A stretch of DNA of 64,000 bases from Cryptomeria japonica (GCF_030272615.1 NC_081406.1:248741218-248805217); one strand, 5' to 3'; counted from the first letter of the stretch, positions 39,435 through 51,807 are shown. Numbers and translations are program-made. The notes: generated by a model not told the origin, from the sequence alone.

Positions 39435-42400
39435 GTAATAGATTCTAGGGCTTCATTTCATGCTACACCCCATAGAAAATATTTTCTAGATTATGTTCAA
39501 GGTGAATTTGGATAGGTATATTTGGGTGATGATGAGCCCTGTCAAATTGTTGGAAAAGGAAAGATAAAGATCAAGTTGCAGAATGGTAATGACTGGTTTC
39601 TGCAGGGCAACTAGGTAGTGAAGGTTGCATAGTTACCTTCTCAGACAGTATGTGGAAGGTCACTAAAGGATCATTAGTAGTAGCTAAAGGTGCAAAGGTA
39701 GGCACATTATATCTGTGTACTGGTAACACTTACTCTACCTTAGCTGCTACAGATAAAGTTACTGCAGGGACAAAAACAATAAAAGTTGCAGGAATAGATT
39801 CGATAATGTGGCACCATAGGCTTGGGCACATGAGTGAGAAAGGGATGAAAACCCTTCACTCCAAAAATCTATTGCCACGACTAAAGAAGATTTATTTAGA
39901 GTTTTGTGAAAACTGTGTTTATGGTAAATAGAAAAGAGTTAGATTTCTCAAGGTTGGGAAAGAGAAGAAGAGTGAGAAGTTAGAGCTTGTACATTCAAAT
40001 GTATGGGGACCAGCTTAGGTATCATCTCTTGGTGGCTCTTGTTATTATGTTATTTTTATTGATGACTCAACCAAAAAAACATGGGTATATTTCCTAAAAC
40101 AAAAATCAGATGTTTTTGAAACTTTTAAGAAATGGAAAGCTTTGGTTGAGAATGAGATAGGAAAAAAGTTGAAGTGTCTCAGATCGAATAATGGAGGTGA
40201 GTATTGTAGCAAATCATTTGAAGATTACTGCTCCTTAAATGGGATTCGAAAGTAGAAGATAGTTCCAGGAACTCCACAGGAAAATGGTGTGTCAGAGAGA
40301 ATGAATAGGACTATCATGGAATGCGCGAGGAGCATGAGGTTGCATGCTGGATTGCCCTTACATTTTTGGGTAGATGCTATACATAATGTTGTCTATTTGA
40401 TAAATAGAGGACCTTCAACCCCTTTGGATAGTGGTATTCCAGAGGAGGCATGGACTGGTAAAAAGGTAAATTATTCTTTTCTAAAAATTTTTGGTTGCGA
40501 AGCTTTTGTCCATGTTGATAAAGAAAACAGAACCAAGCTTGATGCTAAATTCCAGAAATGTACCTTCATTAGATATGGGATAGATGAATATGGCTATCAG
40601 TTATGGGATTTTGAAAATAAGAAAATAATTAGAAGTAGAGATGTTATATTCAATGAGAAGGTTATGTATAAAGAACAGATGCAGGAAAAGAAGCATGAAC
40701 AGTACAAACAAGAATATGTGGTGTTGGATGAGATTCCTGAAAATGAAATGCCATAGGTACTTGATGCTCAGCAGCAACAGATTGTCCCACAAACTCCTAC
40801 AAGTGTTAGATGTTCTATGAGGATAAGTAGACCCCCTGAAATATTTTCTCCTTCTTTGTATTCTATTTTATTAATGGATTCTGGTGAACCAGAAGAATAT
40901 GAAGAAGCAATGCAGGCAGATGCCAAACAACAGTGGGAGCTAGGCATGAAAGAGGAGATAGACTCCTTGATGAAAATAAGACTTGGGACTTAGTCCCTTT
41001 ACCTGCAAAAAAAGGAGCCTTGTCTAACAAATGGGTTTATCGGCTGAAGGAGGAGGAAGGAGGTCAGAAAGGATATAAGGCCAGACTTGTGGTAAAAGGT
41101 TTTGCACAAAAAAAGGGTATAGATTATGATGAAATATTTTCTTCGGTTGTAAAAATGACTTCAATTAGAACTATACTTAGTCTTGCAGCTGCAAATGATT
41201 TACATCTTGAACAATTAGATGTCAAAACAAATTTTTTCCATAGAGATTTGGAGGAGGAAATTTACATGTTGCAACCACAAGGATATGAGGTCAAAGGTAA
41301 GGAGAACTTGGTGTGCAGGTTGAAGAAAAGTCTGTATGGCCTAAAGCAAGCACCCCGACAATGGTATTTAAAATTTGATAGTTTCATGGCTGAACATGGT
41401 TATCATAGATGTCATTCTGATCATTGTGTATATTTTAAGAGATTTGATAATGGGAGTTATATTATCCTGTTGCTTTATGTTGATGACATGCTTGTTGCTG
41501 GGTCAAACATGCAACATATAAATGATCTTAAACAGAAATTAGCCAGGTCATTTGCTATGAATGATTTGGGTGCAGCTAAGCAAATTCTCGGTATGAGGAT
41601 TACATGGGACAGGAAAAATAGAACCTTGAATTTGTCCCAAAAAGAGTATATAAAGAAGGTGTTGAAAAAATTTAACATGCAGGATGCAAAAGCAGTTAGT
41701 ACACCTTCGGCTAGTCATTTCAAATTGACTAAGGAGATGTGCCCAAAGGCACAGGAAGAGGTTAATAAAATGTCTAACATCCCGTATTCATCAGTTGTTG
41801 GCAGTTTGATGTATGCAATGGTATGCACAAGGCCAGATATTGCACATGCAATGGGAGTTGTGAGCAGGTTTATGAGTAATCTGGGTATGGAACATTGAAA
41901 TGCTATGAAATGGATTCTTCGGTATTTGAAAGGAACTAATACGAAGGAATTATGTTTCAAAGGATCTAATGCTTCTCTAAGTGGATTTGTTGACTCTAAT
42001 CTGGCGGGTGATATTGATTCACAGAGGAGTACTATAGGGTATGTTTTTACTATAGGGGGGACCGTAGTCAGTTGGATTTCTAGGCTGCAAAAGGTTGTTG
42101 CACTTTCAACCACTGAAGCTGAGTATGTTGCTGCTACAGAAGCCAGCAAGGAGATGATTTGGTTGCAATGTTTTTTGGAGGAATTGGGTTAGACACAAGA
42201 GGATAGCCCATTGTATACTGATAGCCAGAGTGCCATTCATCTTGCGAAGAACTCTTCTTTTCATTCAAGGACAAAGCACATTCAGCTCAGGTACCACTTC
42301 ATCCGGACTATTTTGGAGGAGGGTCAGTTACGGCTTGAGAAGATTCACACAAGTGAGAATCCTACCAATATTTTCATGAAGGCAGTTCCATAGGAGAAGC

Positions 42401-42438
42401 TGATTTCTTCATCAATTTTTGTTGGTCTTCTTGATTGA
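39435..42438 (+). pseudogene. Pol of the Tnt1-like element (PR-IN-RT-RH)
   Basis: In order: an aspartic protease with IDSRASFHAT (DSG changed to DSR) and the GAG-pre-integrase region (WHHRLGHMSEKGMKTL ... CENCVYG). The integrase follows with FIDDSTKKTWVYF and the final Glu in ENGVSERMNRT, then reverse transcriptase (LEQLDVKTNFFHRDLEEEI, LYGLKQAPRQWY, LLYVDDMLVAGS). RNase H closes it (LSTTEAEY, YTDSQSAIHLAKN), ending at a TGA at 42436-42438. Frameshifts occur in the protease and near 40930, and stops are scattered throughout. RT from 40933 to 41898 is one long open stretch with its catalytic box intact. Confidence 0.9.
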
Positions 42439-42561
42439 TAATTGTGGAATTTATACCAGTCAAGTCCTAGTGTTTTATCTAGCAGATGTTGTATGTACAG
42501 TGGTGTCATGTAGTATCAGTCTCCAAGTGGGAGATTGTTCAATGTGGAGCCTAATCAGTCT

Positions 42562-42574
42562 CCAAGTGGGAGAT
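42562..42574 (+). promoter_or_regulatory. Polypurine tract of the Tnt1-like element
   Basis: CCAAGTGGGAGAT directly before the LTR start TGTTGAAATG. The same 23-bp context occurs 39 bp upstream (42517-42539 and 42556-42578). Confidence 0.85.
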
Positions 42575-43036
42575 TGTTGAAATGTGGTGACTGATCAGCA
42601 AAGTACTGTACACTTAGCACGTATCCTCACTGGGGTCCGGGGCTGGGCCGAGCCCTGGGTAGGGGTTCAGGGGCAGCAACCCCTGAGAAAAGTGGGAGTT
42701 CAAGGGCGACAACCCCAAGAAATTTTTTTTTGCCATTTTTCGTTGATGAAAATCAGCATTGTAATAAAACCCTAAAAAGGTCGACTTTGTTTGTTGCCCT
42801 AAAAATGCAAGTTATAAGCGACTGGGATGCTTAAGGCATTATAAGGTTGATGTACTATTTTTTCTAGATAATAAGAAAGATTGGACGACTGTGTATGGTG
42901 GATGTAACCCATTTTGGGTGAACCACGTTAAATCTCTATGTTATCTATGTCCTGTTTTATTTTTTTATCTTTTGTATTTAAATCTGCATATAATTATTAG
43001 TTCATATTTGCTTTGAATCTGCTTGAAACCCTAACA
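42575..43036 (+). repeat. 3' LTR, Tnt1-like element
   Basis: Starts TGTTGAAATG and ends CCCTAACA, followed by GTCAC. It contains a GC-rich insert at about 42630-42710 that the 5' LTR lacks. Confidence 0.9.
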
Positions 43037-43041
43037 GTCAC

Positions 43042-44830
43042 TATGCTCAAATCCACTCTCCAAAATCTTCTTGTGTATGCTCTTAGCTTGTTCAAAATCC
43101 CCTCAAAGTTTGCTGAAGCTATTGATAGAATCCAAAAAAAGTTCCTTTGGTCAAGAGTGGAAGCTAAAAACAGAATCCCCCTTATAACCTGGAATAACAT
43201 TTGTACCCCTAAGGCCTTAGGTGGGCTGGGCTTAAGGAGCATTAGCTCCATGAATGAAGCTTTATTAGCCAAACAAATTTGGAGATTCAAAGGGGAGGAA
43301 AGAGAATGGAACTCTATTTGGAAAAACAAATACCTCTATATGCAACCTTCTGAGGAAGAATTCTTTGACAATTCTTTCTCTGTTGATGGATCTGCCATTT
43401 GGAATGCAGTGCAATCTGCTAAAGGCTGGGTAGCTGCTGGCAGAACCTGGAACCTTGGGGATGGGAGGAAAATTAGATTTTGGGAAGATAGATGGATCCT
43501 AGATAAACCTCTAAAGGATATCCCTATCATCAAAGATTGGAAAGACAACTTCAAATGCAGGTATGGTGAAATGGTAAGAGATTACTGGAAAAATGGGGAT
43601 TGGATTGACTTCAGCCAGTAGAGCCCGGATCTCAAGTTCCTTCAGATAGCTCTTTCTACTAAAATCCCTAGAGACAACAAAGATGACATTCTAATTTGGG
43701 GGAAAACTTTGGATGGGAAATACTTTGTTTCCTCTACTGTAGCTATTCATAATGTCCTAGAGGAAGCCACTCCCATCTGGGCTAAATTTTGGAATAAGAA
43801 TTTAGTTCCCAAAATCAACATCTTCTTTTGGATTTTCATCCAAAATAAGATATTAACCTTGGATAATCTTCATAAAAGAGGCATCATTTTTCCTAACATG
43901 TGTTCTCTCTATTGCAGGGAAGAAGAGACAGCTTGCCATATTCTCAATCAATGCTCTTTTAGCCATGACATCTGGAAAATCATCATGACCAAGTGGAACC
44001 TAAGCTGGGTCTTCCTGAATTCTCTTGGTGACACTTGGCTTCAATGGTATTGTCCTAACTCTAATCCTGAAATTGTGGAGATCTGGAGACTTACTCTGCC
44101 AATTATTATCTAGAATATTTGGAAAGAGAGAAACAACAGGATTTTCATAGATAAAAGGGCTATTCTTGAAGTGGTTGCAAACAAAATCTATAGAAGTATT
44201 TTTGAATGCCTCTATGGCACTGATCAGGGAAATGTTGCTAAAGAGGATTTCAAAGACAGATGGAACCTTTCCATCACCACTACTAGTAAGGAGAAAGGCA
44301 GAGAAGGTCTTGTCTAGTGTTTCCCCCCATAAGGATGGATTAAGGCCAACTTCGATTGGGCTTCTAAAGGAAATCCAGGTAAAGCTGGATATGGAGGCAT
44401 AATCAAGAATTTTGCTGGAAGCTACCTTAAGGCAGTGGCTAGTCCTCTGGGGAATCAAACTAGTCATTTTGTTGAAGCTTTTGCTACCTTCAATACTTTA
44501 ATTATAGCCAAAAATCTTAATTATGACAAAATATGGCTTGAGGGGGATTCACTTAATATTATTAAGTGCTTAAAGGGGGAATCGGAGCCTTCTTGGTCCA
44601 TTGAGAATATCATCATGAAAGCTATAGAGATTATTGCCAGTTTCAAAGAAATTATTATACGACATGCCTACAAAGAGCAAAATAGTGTTGCTGACTATTT
44701 AGCGAATGTTGGAGTTAATTATGATGTTCAAATGATTTGGCATGAGGATGATCTCAATTTAAACATTAAAGAGATTCTTAGAAAGGACCGTTATACGGGG
44801 CAAGAAGGACAATTAAATTATGACAAGTAA
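43042..44830 (+). pseudogene. LINE ORF2, zinc-binding region and RNase H
   Basis: Resumes the LINE ORF2 after the copia insertion (TMLKSTLQNLLVYALSLFKI). The zf-RVT-like region has W..KVPKI-type text (NKNLVPKINIFFWIFIQNKI) and CX6CHX3C-like residues (CREEETACHILNQC). An RNase H domain follows from about 44339, with Asp in NFDWASKGNPG, Glu in VEAFATF, Asp in WLEGDSLNI and Asp in VADYLAN, so all four catalytic acids appear present. Stops lie at 43619, at about 44113 and at 44330, and there are frameshifts around 44113-44330. The frame ends at TAA 44828-44830, overlapping the next ORF. Plant L1-clade LINEs are known to carry such an RNase H. Confidence 0.9.
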
Positions 44831-46548
44831 TAAGCACCACTCACGCCTCATTAGAAAGGCCATCATTACCTGGCACTGTGGTAGATCTCTTACTATTTCC
44901 AAAAAATTGCCGCATGCTTTGTGGGTTACTCAGGGCGATATTCTGAGTTGCAAAGGGAAAGAAGTTCTAAATTTGCAGAGAAACAGAGTCGACATCCTAC
45001 ATCTGAAAATGGGAGGAGATCTCAGACGCGAAGAACCTGACAACACATCGACCTGGAAATAAATGCCCAAAGTCTGGGCAAAGCTGGAGAAGGGCCATCT
45101 CACCAGCTTCATGGAAAAGCTTGAGGACTATGACAATGGTAGGGTCAATCTAGTTGTTTCCAAGATTTCTGAAAACTGGTCTAATGGCTCTTTTAAACTT
45201 TACGAAGTTAAATTTAAGTTGGATGCTGAGCTTATTTCTACTATAACTGGTATGCCCCACTCCGGGCTCAACTTCTTTCGAGACCTCAAGGTCTCCAACA
45301 ATGTAGTTACCCTGTTCCTACAAAAAGAGAAAGAGCAAGCCAAAATCAACAAGGCTATCGAGGGCTACTACAATGCTGCAAACATCAAGAAGTTGTGGGG
45401 CTGGGTCCTAAATGAAATCATGGAGCATATTATGATTGAAGGCCATTTCTCTAGGGCCCACACTTACCACTTCATGCTCTTGAACCATTTCAGACATGAC
45501 AAAAAAGTGTCTTTGCCCTACTACCTTTTTCAATCCCTCTCCAGGTCCCTGAACAAACACATGATGAACCCTTCGAGCCCGATTCTCCACTGCAGGCTCC
45601 TGTTGCTCATCTATGAGCATTGTAAAACCCTCGCTCTATAGGAAAATAAGTGGATTTCTGCCTCCCCTGGTAAAAGGAGGATGGAAGAGGGAGATACTAG
45701 CAAGGAGAAGGTGTCATCTAGCAAGAAAAGGAAAAGCTCCCCTGGGTTGGAAACTGAGGACATCGTCAAGAAAAGCAATGGTATGGAGACAGATGACTTT
45801 AACGGAGAAGACAACTGGAAGGAAGAAGAATTGGGCAATGAGGAAGAAAGTGGAGATTTCGAGCCTGGTCAAGATAGCCCTATTCCAAGTGATCACCCTG
45901 GTAAGGACAATAGCCATCTGATGGAAGAGATGGCTCCCAAGGATAATCAGGAAACCGAAGTTAACTCTGAGAAGGAAACAAACAAATGCTCCGAGAAGAA
46001 CGTGGCTAAGGAAGGGGATAGCAAGGCTAAGGATAGTGCTAGCGAGGGGCTTATCCTGGATAATCTCAAGAAGCTCTCGGAGGCCAGAATGAATTTCGAC
46101 AAATGGACTTATGAAACCTTGAAAAAACCTAGAGAAGAAAGGGATAAACTCAGATAAAAAGAGGGAGGATGAAAACAGAGAGCATACTAACTAGAAGCAT
46201 GAAATGGAGAATAAGGTAAAATCGCTGGAAGAGGGAAAAGAAGCAATGAAAAATCTACTGGGAATTATCCCAAGTATCCTCTTTGTTGTCACCAAAAACC
46301 TAGAAGACATTGCCAAGGTCTTTGACCATTCTCCTAAACCGGTTGTGGACCTTGACTTGGGGGAGGAGACCATCCAGACTGGAAGTGGTGGTGATGCTAC
46401 CCTAATGGGCAGAACTGCTAAGAGAACTAGGGCCAGTATCAAGAAAGTTGTGGCTGCTATAGCCAAGGACCCTCCCAACCTCAAAGACAACATCAAAGAG
46501 CTGCAAGAAATTAGCAGCACCCTAGTTAAAGCCCTGGATAAAATTTGA
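44820..46548 (+). pseudogene. LINE third ORF (ORF3): conserved domain plus charged coiled-coil tail
   Basis: An ATG at 44820 overlaps the last codons of ORF2. From there one frame (phase of 44820, 45063 and 45681) runs to 46157, broken only by TAA at 45060-45062 and TAG at 45639-45641. A frameshift near 46150 and one TAG lead into a final part ending with TGA after KALDKI at 46548. It would be about 570 residues if counted through. The domain at about residues 80-275 has FKLDAELISTITGM, FLQKEKEQ, EHIMIEGHFSRAHTY and LLNHFRHDKKVSLPYYLF. The rest is Lys/Glu/Ser-rich with helical stretches. The same domain occurs at 28.2-30.2 kb. Its job is unknown. It loosely recalls plant transposon-associated domains, but I cannot name one. 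Confidence 0.7.
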
Positions 46549-46716
46549 TTCCTGGATGGCCTGCTAGCTTTTAGGGGCTTTTGTGGGTTTTTCCCGATTT
46601 TCCATTGGTTTCTTCCTTTTGTTCTATTTCTCTCTGTTTCTTGTGGCTTTGCTATTTTAATCTTGCTTGTATAGGGTTTCGGGGCCCCTTCAAAACCTGC
46701 TTTTTCATTAATAAAA
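46549..46716 (+). other. LINE 3' untranslated region
   Basis: A T-rich stretch leads to GGGTTTCGGGGCCCCTTC and the tail ATTAATAAAAA, after which the target-site duplication begins. A similar end occurs at about 28165-28200 (minus strand). Confidence 0.7.
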
Positions 46717-46733
46717 AACAATGATAACCATAA
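46717..46733 (+). repeat. LINE target-site duplication, right
   Basis: AACAATGATAACCATAA, identical to 36427-36443. It shows that ORF3 lies inside the transposed unit. Confidence 0.9.
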
Positions 46734-49700
46734 TGTATTTAATAATGATAATTGTAATGTATCTTGTAAAGGAGACTAAGGCATTATATCCAGTAATAGC
46801 GAGAGGTAGTTTGTCCATTTGATGAATTCATCACTTGGATAATAATTTGAAGGTTATGACCTAAGTGTTAAAGAAATTTTATAAAATTGACTCTACAATT
46901 ATTTTTGTACTTCTTTTGTAATTATTGAAGAGAATACATAATTACCATTCACCAGACTAAGTACATAAGTATCTAATTAAAATGCACTTTTTCAAAATCA
47001 ATTAGATGCAAATCAAGTAAATTAAATCCTTTAAATCAATCTACACTAGTATGTATATCTTAAATACATCTATCTAAAAAAATGTGAGAGATATCAATTC
47101 GAAACTATTTTATTCATTTAAAAGTTATTTTATTTTACTTTGTCATGTTACTAACAAAATTATCTAAACTAGAGGTTCTCTTTGAACATTAAAATCATAT
47201 GAGTGAAAGGAAATTAATATATTAGATATAGAAGGCAATTCAAAACTATGCATAAATATAATTAAAAAGAAAAGTACCATGAATGGGTGGCTCCAAAAAT
47301 AGATTGATATAATTTGGTTATTCTTGTGAATCTGGATGGGCTCTCTATTGCACATATGTGTAGAGAAATAGATAAGGCTACAACAATTTGGTAAATCATG
47401 ACTTTGCTAGGGAAAGGTGAATTATAATACCCAATTAGGCTATGAACTAGCTATACTTTTGTTACAGATCCTTGCAAGAATAAGGTGGTTGTTATTAGAG
47501 ATGAATTCTTCCTTCTTTGAAACCAATAAATTTGGTAACTATATCTCTTATTTATTTTACCATGGGTAGTGTGTTGTTGTGCTAACTAGCTATTTATATT
47601 AGGATAGTGAAAGAATAGTTGAAATAATGATGTAGAAAGTAGTCTTTGAAAATGAATGCAAATATTTCTTGGAGGATGCAATGTCTAATATTCACAAATT
47701 TTTCAATGGGAAAGTGAAGCGTGTCATCAATGATATCCAATAAACTATTGGTCAATACAATGTTCATTGGTAAACATATTGATTGTGGAATTTTACTTGA
47801 GGATATCTTGATGAATTTCACTCTTATTCTAGTAAAAAATGTTAGGGAAAGCTTTTTGCCTTGACACTTTTCTCAAGTCCAAAGTACAAGATAAATCTTA
47901 CTAATTCATTTTTTTTAATCAGTAGTCAAAAAAATGGGTTTTTTAATGGAGTATTTGGTGACAACAAAATATCACCATTGAAGCAATATATCTCTATTCA
48001 ATTATAGCTTGACCCATAACAACATGAAATCATTCACCCTTTTTTTATCAATCACTATGTTGACGTGCTTTCTCCTCTACAACTCGTATGTACCTTGGAG
48101 ATCTCAAAGGGTACATATATTTTTTTGATGGACCTCAAGGTTCCAAGTAATTAATGTATTACATGCACACTCATCTATTGAGTAGTTGGATTTTCATCTT
48201 TTTTGTCATTTTGATGTATACTTGAGTTACCCACTTGATGGTACTTACCAATACAAATTTAAAAATTACACTTCTTAATTATTTCATTATAATATTCATA
48301 CACATAATGTAATTACTTATTTATATTGAAATATTAATTATAATCATTTTGTATTTATTATCTATATAAGAAAATAAAATGATAAATAATAAAAAACGTA
48401 AATATCAAAGAGAGGAAAAGCATACTCATAAGGAATAAGCCAAATCTTAAAAAAAAAAGGATAAACAAAATCTATATCAGAAAATTTAAATATTTGGCCA
48501 AATAAAAGAACGAAGCACAAATAATGATAATAAATTTCATTCTAATGTGAAAGAAATAAAAAAAATTGGATTATCAAAAGGTAAGAAACCCTAATTTAAA
48601 TCTCTTTATTTATGATTATTTTCCTCTTCTATTTTTTATGTTGTAGCAATAAAAAATTTCTTCTTCATTTTTTTTTAGTGTTGGTAACTTCTACAAAACA
48701 CTAATTATGTAGGAGTGAATTTAAGACCATCTAAGCAAGAGAAATAGCCATTATATCAAGAAGTTTAAAAGCCACACCATTTATTATTATTTTGTCTCAT
48801 TTTTTGTTGTTTATATTCAAACACACAAATATTTTTGCTAGTTTAGGGGGGATTCTTGAGGGTTTGAAACCTCATCTCCAAGGGTTAGGACCTATGGAGG
48901 AAACATGCCCACCATAGAATCACAACCCAAAAGGGTTGGGCATTGTGGTAGCAATGACCACCCATAAACTAGAGGCCCCATAAAATGGGAGACTAGAACC
49001 TCCTCATTTTAGGGTTGTTCCCTCCTTGGGGAATTACCATTCCTTGCAAAGAAACAATAAAATAACATATGATTTATTTATTTCAATGTTTTCTCTTTTA
49101 CTTACTTTTTCTTTTTCTTTTTTTAACATGTCTATTTTTTATATAAAATTTAGGTTGATAAAATTGGTTACATATTTTTCTATTCCATCTATCATATGTG
49201 AAAGTAGAAATAGGGTATGAAGGGAAAAGTTTCTCGATCTATACCTATTTTATTGCATTATGTCATATATATGAGAATATAAAAGTGATTAAGCATGTAA
49301 ATCATAAGCAATGGGAAAGTAAAATGATCATCAAGATCATATAACTCACACCTAAATAATGCATGTCTAAGTGTTGGACTAGTTTTTGGCATAACAAGTG
49401 CATAAAATCTAGAACGAGAGTAAGTGTAGGTAATAGTATGATAAATGCATGAATTGAGTGAATGTATTTGAGTTTATGTGTATAAGGATAATGTGGGGGA
49501 CAAGTATATGTAGGAATATATGTGTATATGGATGACTAAAGGCTTAGTAAATGACCACATATTCACACAAGATAACACCATTTATAAAGATAGGTGCATG
49601 TAGCATGAGCATACAAAACATTTAGGTGGAACCATTTATATTAAATAAATTTACTATTTATATTAAAGATCTAGGTGGAACCATTTATGTAGAATGAGTA

Positions 49701-49796
49701 TCTCATAGGTAAACTGCACATAAGTATCTCAAAAGACATATAATTATAGATAAGGAACACAATAAATAAAGACAAATAAGGTTGACATTAAAAATA
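46734..49796. other. AT-rich sequence, no recognisable gene
   Basis: Long A/T runs and short open frames without family features. I see no structured repeat. Confidence 0.5.
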
Positions 49797-50684
49797 TGTT
49801 ACACATTTATGAGTCTTTGTTGTCATTGATGCCTAAACTATTGTTGGTGATCTAGATAAGTGGTGTTGTTGGTCTAGATATTGTTGGTCTGGACATGTTG
49901 TTATGAACTATTGTTCATGACAATTGTATGCTATAGAAGTATTGGTAGATTGATAATGTATCATCTAATTTAGGTCGATGATATAAAGTGGTTCTAGAAG
50001 TTTAACGTTCTTCGTTTGGTCTAGAAGCTCTGATGTTTTCTCTAATGACTGTTTTGATGGATAGGTTGACCAGAATTTGTGTCTACTTTGGATATGTCTT
50101 AGATAGTCATGTTTACTATTAAACAATTATCCTTCAACCTGACTTTAGTTTTGTCAGTTGTTTGATTGGTTGGTTCATGAGCGAAATTATTGTCTATCAC
50201 TTCTAGTGTTGATCCTAGGAGTATGTGGAGGAATATGTTGCTTTCCTCATCCTGATATTGTTTCAAGAATATTATAGGTCAGTCATTATTATACCTAAGA
50301 TGTTGTGCTTTGCTTTTGGTGGACCGCTTATTTTATTTTTGGGTCTGAGTTAAGATGCTTTGAACTTTGCATATTAGTTTGTACCGTCTTATGTTTTTTG
50401 GTCCAAGAGGTTGAGTGTAAAGTCTCTTGGTAATATTTTGAAGTTGTGTCGACTTGGTGTGAATCCTCACACACCTCTTCTACCTTTTCGATGACATATT
50501 TTGGGTTGTTATTTGTACACATTACGTTCTTTTTCTGTTTGACCTAGTATAGGATATTATTGATCTAGTGTATATATAATGGTAAAATCATTTGTATATA
50601 GTGTGTGACAAAGTTTTTGTGTTGCATGGATCTTCGATGCAAATGCGATGCAAAGTTGAAGTGAATTAAAGGTCTAGAAGTATT
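49797..50684 (+). mobile_element. Older copia LTR, left piece (split by the 6.8-kb element)
   Basis: Starts near TGTTACACATTTATG and continues at 57466-57926, after removal of the element at 50685-57460 and one GTATT. A primer-site-like sequence follows the right piece, so this was a 5' LTR in plus orientation. The start is judged from the TGTT terminus only. Confidence 0.5.
50680..50684 (+). repeat. Target-site duplication of the 6.8-kb copia, left
   Basis: GTATT, repeated at 57461-57465. Confidence 0.9.
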
Positions 50685-51792
50685 TGTTGGTTTTATAAAT
50701 GTGTTGCATTGGTTTTGTCATTGATGTCAACACTTATCCTTCTAGAGATCTACATTGTTGATATGGAACTATGGTTATATTATTTTACTGTTCAAACAAC
50801 ACATTGTGTTCACCGGTAAGGTCAATGACTTATGCATAGTCACTGGTGTATTATCGCTGGCAGGTTATATGGTTCACCAACACTGATGATGACTTGTTAT
50901 CATCTGGAGATCACTTGATTATGTCTAAGACATGGTTTGGATACTTGGTTTTGGTGTTTTGGTTATTAGTCTAATCAGGTTGACAAATTTTTTGTTACCG
51001 GAAGAATGGTCTAGGCTATGGACCGGTATACATTATCTATTCCAGATCAACATGACACGTTATGGAGATGATTTATTGATTGGATGTTGTTGTAATTGTA
51101 TTGAGCCGACATGTTGTATCGCATCAAGACTTATTTGTAATTAATTTAATTGTAATATTCTTAGTGAGCCAACCTACACATTTGGTCTTAGGTTTTGTAA
51201 ATTTATGTAAGATCTCATTTATGAGATAAACATATGATATGGTTATGGTATGGTATTGTAACATGGTATGTGTGAATATTGAAGATCATATGAGAAGACC
51301 ATAGAGAAACATTCAAGGAAGGTTTGAAGGTGTTTTTTAGAGCTTAACCAAACTAAATCGAGCATAGGAGATGCTATTTTGAGCAGTACATTATTCTAGG
51401 ATTTAACCATCCTACTGTAGTCATTGCGACTCCTATTTGAGTAGTGTGCTCTAGGCGGTTGGCCTTTTTGCATGTGCAGACCCCATTTGTAGACACATAC
51501 TATTTTTCGTAGTATCATCTGATTATGGGTAAGGTTTCCCACCATGGTTTTTCCCCTTACAGGGTTTCCACATCAAAATCTATGTGTTATGTGTTGTGGA
51601 TGTTGATTCTCTTTCTGTTTCATGCATTAAGTTTCACCGGTATTAATATTAACTGCTAATCTGTTAATCGGCATTAAGTTTGGTTTACCGGTATTAATTA
51701 TTATGTTCTATTAAGTTATAATTGGGTTGAAATTCATTGAAAACTGATTCACCCCCCCCCCCCCCTCTCATTTGTCCTTCTGGTTTTGAACA
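50685..51792 (+). repeat. 5' LTR of the 6.8-kb copia
   Basis: Starts TGTTGGTTTT and ends TTTTGAACA. A run of 14 C lies at 51752-51765 near the end. ACCGGTATTAA-type words recur at about 51630-51700. Confidence 0.92.
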
Positions 51793-51794
51793 AT

Positions 51795-51807
51795 TGGTAT
51801 CAGAGCT
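51795..51807 (+). promoter_or_regulatory. Primer-binding site, initiator tRNA-Met type
   Basis: TGGTATCAGAGCT, two bases after the 5' LTR. Confidence 0.92.

Larger units (their letters stand above)
38102..43036 (+). mobile_element. Tnt1-like (Tork-lineage) Ty1/copia retrotransposon
   Basis: This 4.9-kb element has LTRs of about 398 and 462 bp, a tRNA-iMet-type primer site, a single gag-pol region and a polypurine tract. It is flanked by GTCAC on both sides and inserted in the LINE. The RT/RNase H text (LYVDDMLVAGSN, VPYSS-like IPYSSVVGSLMYAMVCTRPD, WILRYLKGT, ALSTTEAEYVAATEA) is strongly of the Tnt1 type. The two LTRs differ mainly by an extra GC-rich segment of about 60 bp in the 3' copy. 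Confidence 0.92.
36444..46716 (+). mobile_element. 5'-truncated LINE with three-part coding region, interrupted by a copia element
   Basis: The unit is bounded by a perfect 17-bp direct repeat, as expected for target-primed insertion. It contains the RT, zinc-binding and RNase H parts of ORF2 and then a third ORF. The 3' end is a short A-rich tail (ATTAATAAAAA). It lacks ORF1 and the endonuclease, a usual 5' truncation. A Tnt1-like copia element (38102-43036) lies inside it. Without that element and its duplicated GTCAC, the LINE part is about 5.3 kb. Confidence 0.88.

Noticed and set aside
41475-42149. Minus-strand frames of 67 and 144 codons
   Set aside because: Antisense to copia RT and RNase H.
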